A DNA stretch of 64,000 bases from JAAELZ01 sp965237995 (lineage in GTDB: Bacteria; Pseudomonadota; Gammaproteobacteria; Arenicellales; Poriferihabitantaceae). The position numbers and the translations under genes were made by a program. Each line of letters begins with the position of its first letter. Positions within the stretch are counted from its first letter, which is position 1. Below the pieces are notes generated by a model. That model was not told where the DNA came from. It saw only the letters and a program-made list of their open reading frames with translations, and did no database searches. Shown piece after piece: positions 62,355 through 64,000 of this stretch. The DNA is taken from positions 515,666 through 579,665 of the forward strand of contig CBDEGO010000006.1 in the NCBI GenBank assembly GCA_965237995.1. The letters are read 5' to 3'.

Positions 62355-63017
62355 TTAAACAAACTCCTTAATGCGACTGATGTCATCAACCACTGCCAAT
62401 GTGTTCATTGCGCTTAAGTCAGCGCCTTGCGCGTAGCCATAATTAACCGCCATCACGGGTACATTGGCTGCATTTGCGGCATTGATATCATGTGCAGAGT
62501 CTCCTACCATAATTGCATGTTCGGCGCTGAGCCCTAACTGTTGCAGGGCTAATTCAATTTGCGCAGGGTGGGGCTTTTTCTGTTCGCAACTATCACCACA
62601 CACAATGCTGCTGAAATAGTGCTTGATGCCTAACTGAGACAACAAAGGCTGCGTGCAGCCACTTGCCTTATTGGTGACAATCGCCATCGCAAGGCCAGTG
62701 CTAGAAAGCGAGGCTAATGTGGCAGCTACGTTTTGGTAGAGTCGACTGTCTACACAGACATTACTTTGGTAGAATTTGATAAAGATTGCTAGCGCTTCTT
62801 TGAGAAGAACTGGGTCAGGCTCCCCATTAAAATCGCCAGTTAAAGCACGTTTTATGAATGTCTCTAAGCCGTTACCTACCCAGTGTGCCACTTGCGAGGG
62901 GGTGGCGGAGGGAAGGTGTAGTTGGTTGAGAATATGATTGGCCGCATTAAGGATGTCGGGCGCAGAGTCGACCAGTGTACCGTCTAGGTCGAATAAAACG
63001 GCGCGTATTGTAGGCAT
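62355..63017 (-). CDS. gph: Phosphoglycolate phosphatase
   Basis: 220 residues, HAD family. FDLDGTLVDSAPDI (motif I, nucleophile Asp10), AIVTNKASG (motif II Thr), K in EQKKPHPAQIELAL and MVGDSAHDINAA (motif IV) are intact. It dephosphorylates 2-phosphoglycolate, for example from DNA repair. Position between rpe and trpE supports Gph over other HAD hydrolases. Confidence 0.9.
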   Translation of the reverse strand: MPTIRAVLFDLDGTLVDSAPDILNAANHILNQLHLPSATPSQVAHWVGNGLETFIKRALTGDFNGEPDPVLLKEALAIFIKFYQSNVCVDSRLYQNVAATLASLSSTGLAMAIVTNKASGCTQPLLSQLGIKHYFSSIVCGDSCEQKKPHPAQIELALQQLGLSAEHAIMVGDSAHDINAANAANVPVMAVNYGYAQGADLSAMNTLAVVDDISRIKEFV

Positions 63018-63077
63018 AGCGAAGTGATCTAAGTTTAGCCCGAGCTATATCTGGCCTTAACCAAGATTGAGTTAGAG

Positions 63078-63764
63078 TTAAGCTTTGCTTAGCTGATCTC
63101 GCATATTACTAACGATGCTATCGTAGCGGTGTTTGTCGCTGTCATTGGCAAAGCCAAAAATACCAGAACCAGCGACAAAGGTATCTGCACCCGCTGCGGC
63201 AATTTCTCGAATATTATCGACTTTTACCCCGCCGTCAATTTCTAAGCGAATATCTCGGCCACTTTCGGTAATACGCTCGCGTACTTGCTTTAGCTTTTCT
63301 AGGGTCGCAGGAATAAAACTTTGTCCACCAAATCCGGGGTTGACCGACATCAGCAAAATCATATCGACTTTATCCATGACGTAATCAAGATGAGATAAAG
63401 ATGTGGAAGGATTAAACACCAAGCCCGCTAAACAGCCCTGCTCTTTGATTAGACCTAAGCTTCGGTCAACGTGGTCAGAAGCTTCTGGATGGAAGGTGAT
63501 ATAACTGGCCCCCGCTTTAGCGAAATCTGGAATGATTCGATCGACCGGTTTTACCATTAAGTGAACGTCAATTGGTGCGGTTACACCATGACTGCGCAAC
63601 GCGTCACACACCAATGGGCCGATGGTTAAGTTGGGAACGTAGTGATTATCCATTACGTCAAAATGGACAATATCTGCACCGGACGCGAGCACGTTATCAA
63701 CTTCTTCACCGAGTTTAGCGAAGTTGGCAGATAAAATGGAGGGAGCGATAGCAAAGTCTTTCAT
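63078..63764 (-). CDS. rpe: Ribulose-phosphate 3-epimerase
   Basis: 228 residues, TIM barrel. APSILSANFAKLGEEV, HFDVMDNHYVPNLTIGP with metal-binding His and Asp, DVHLMVKPVDRII, LMSVNPGFGGQSFI and LEIDGGVKVDNI are the active-site signatures. It interconverts ribulose 5-phosphate and xylulose 5-phosphate in the pentose phosphate pathway. It also supplies the substrate for PrkB encoded at 3.5 kb. Confidence 0.97.
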   Translation of the reverse strand: MKDFAIAPSILSANFAKLGEEVDNVLASGADIVHFDVMDNHYVPNLTIGPLVCDALRSHGVTAPIDVHLMVKPVDRIIPDFAKAGASYITFHPEASDHVDRSLGLIKEQGCLAGLVFNPSTSLSHLDYVMDKVDMILLMSVNPGFGGQSFIPATLEKLKQVRERITESGRDIRLEIDGGVKVDNIREIAAAGADTFVAGSGIFGFANDSDKHRYDSIVSNMRDQLSKA

Positions 63765-63839
63765 TATGCGGTCGTTTAAGGTTCAGATTGGTTTTTGACT
63801 TTAACTTAAAGCGCCGTCGTAGTCATCGACAAGCTTAGA

Positions 63840-64000
63840 TTATGTTTGTGCAGGTTGTTGATTGATAAAGCGCTGGTCTTGGTCATACGGAAAGATATCA
63901 GCGCGCTGGTTATTCACCACACCGTCCAACACGCTTTGCCAGTATGTTGGTTCGAGTAATTCAGCATGATGGCGCATAAAAATAGCCTTGATCGCGGGGT
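63840..64000 (-). CDS. aceK: Isocitrate dehydrogenase kinase/phosphatase, C-terminal fragment
   Basis: The last 52 codons before a stop at 63840-63842; the gene continues beyond position 64000. The peptide has HHAELLEPTYWQSVLDGV and DIFPYDQDQRF, matching the C-terminal end of AceK (…FW…, DVFPY…LRF). AceK switches isocitrate dehydrogenase off and on to direct carbon to the glyoxylate shunt. aceA and aceB are not visible. It runs toward rpe on the same strand with a 75-bp gap. Confidence 0.85.
   Translation of the reverse strand, partial: PAIKAIFMRHHAELLEPTYWQSVLDGVVNNQRADIFPYDQDQRFINQQPAQT

Noticed and set aside
1..64000. tRNA, rRNA, CRISPR arrays, prophage or complete insertion sequences
   Set aside because: No tRNA T-loop signature, regularly spaced repeats, integrase, intact transposase or phage structural genes were seen on reading both strands and the intergenic gaps.

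Overview
The window is bacterial chromosome with mid-40s GC by eye. It looks like a marine, Gram-negative gammaproteobacterium. Supporting signs are bamC, an outer-membrane porin, a PBP1b-type mrcB, prkB, the rpe-gph-trpE order, aceK, an IscR-headed suf operon and a full 14-gene nuo operon with nuoC and nuoD unfused. The unfused nuoC/nuoD argues against enterics. I cannot fix the genus. I found no rRNA, tRNA, CRISPR array, complete insertion sequence or prophage.

Layout. Positions 1-16.1 kb are mostly housekeeping: the start of a pcm-like gene (cut by the edge), a sulfotransferase, a porin, bamC, prkB, rsfS, argG with a polyprenyl-phosphate sugar transferase, argF with a flavin reductase and an ICMT-like methyltransferase, mrcB coupled to a small zinc-ribbon protein, a ComEA-like protein with a lysine-rich tail, hemB-nadC and a membrane-anchored conserved protein. 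Positions 16.1-21.9 kb hold iscR-sufBCD-sufT-Rieske ferredoxin, then tcdA. The cysteine desulfurase gene is absent. A 25-bp palindrome in front of iscR matches the layout of an IscR type-1 site.

Positions 23.1-40.5 kb form an accessory catabolic island. It has a GntR/UTRA regulator, two head-to-head DUF2959 paralogues and an isopenicillin-N-synthase-like 2OG-Fe(II) oxygenase. Next come a PhnZ-like HD-domain oxygenase, an AhpD-fold protein and two polar-amino-acid ABC transporters. A Rieske oxygenase with the Glu signature of quaternary-amine N-demethylases, an FAD-GcvT demethylase, a HutF-type deiminase and two glutathione-transferase-like proteins complete it. Import, oxidative N-demethylation, one-carbon transfer to tetrahydrofolate and deimination fit catabolism of an N-methylated amino acid. 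An N-methylated histidine such as hercynine is my leading but unproven guess, because HutF belongs to histidine breakdown.

Positions 40.6-43.0 kb encode a large WbdD-like protein (methyltransferase, kinase-like region, coiled coil). Positions 43.1-57.6 kb are nuoA-N, almost continuously overlapping. Then follow ddl, a DUF2853 protein, an EamA transporter, a decayed-looking 420-bp gap, and on the minus strand rpe-gph-trpE and the 3' end of aceK.

Basis: protein calls come from reading motifs and lengths in the translated sequence and from knowledge of the families. No database search was run. Start sites were moved from the longest reading frame where a TTG or an implausible extension opened it (argG, sugar transferase, mrcB, sufC, sufD, nuoD, SBP1, ABC ATPase 1, the 15.4-kb gene).
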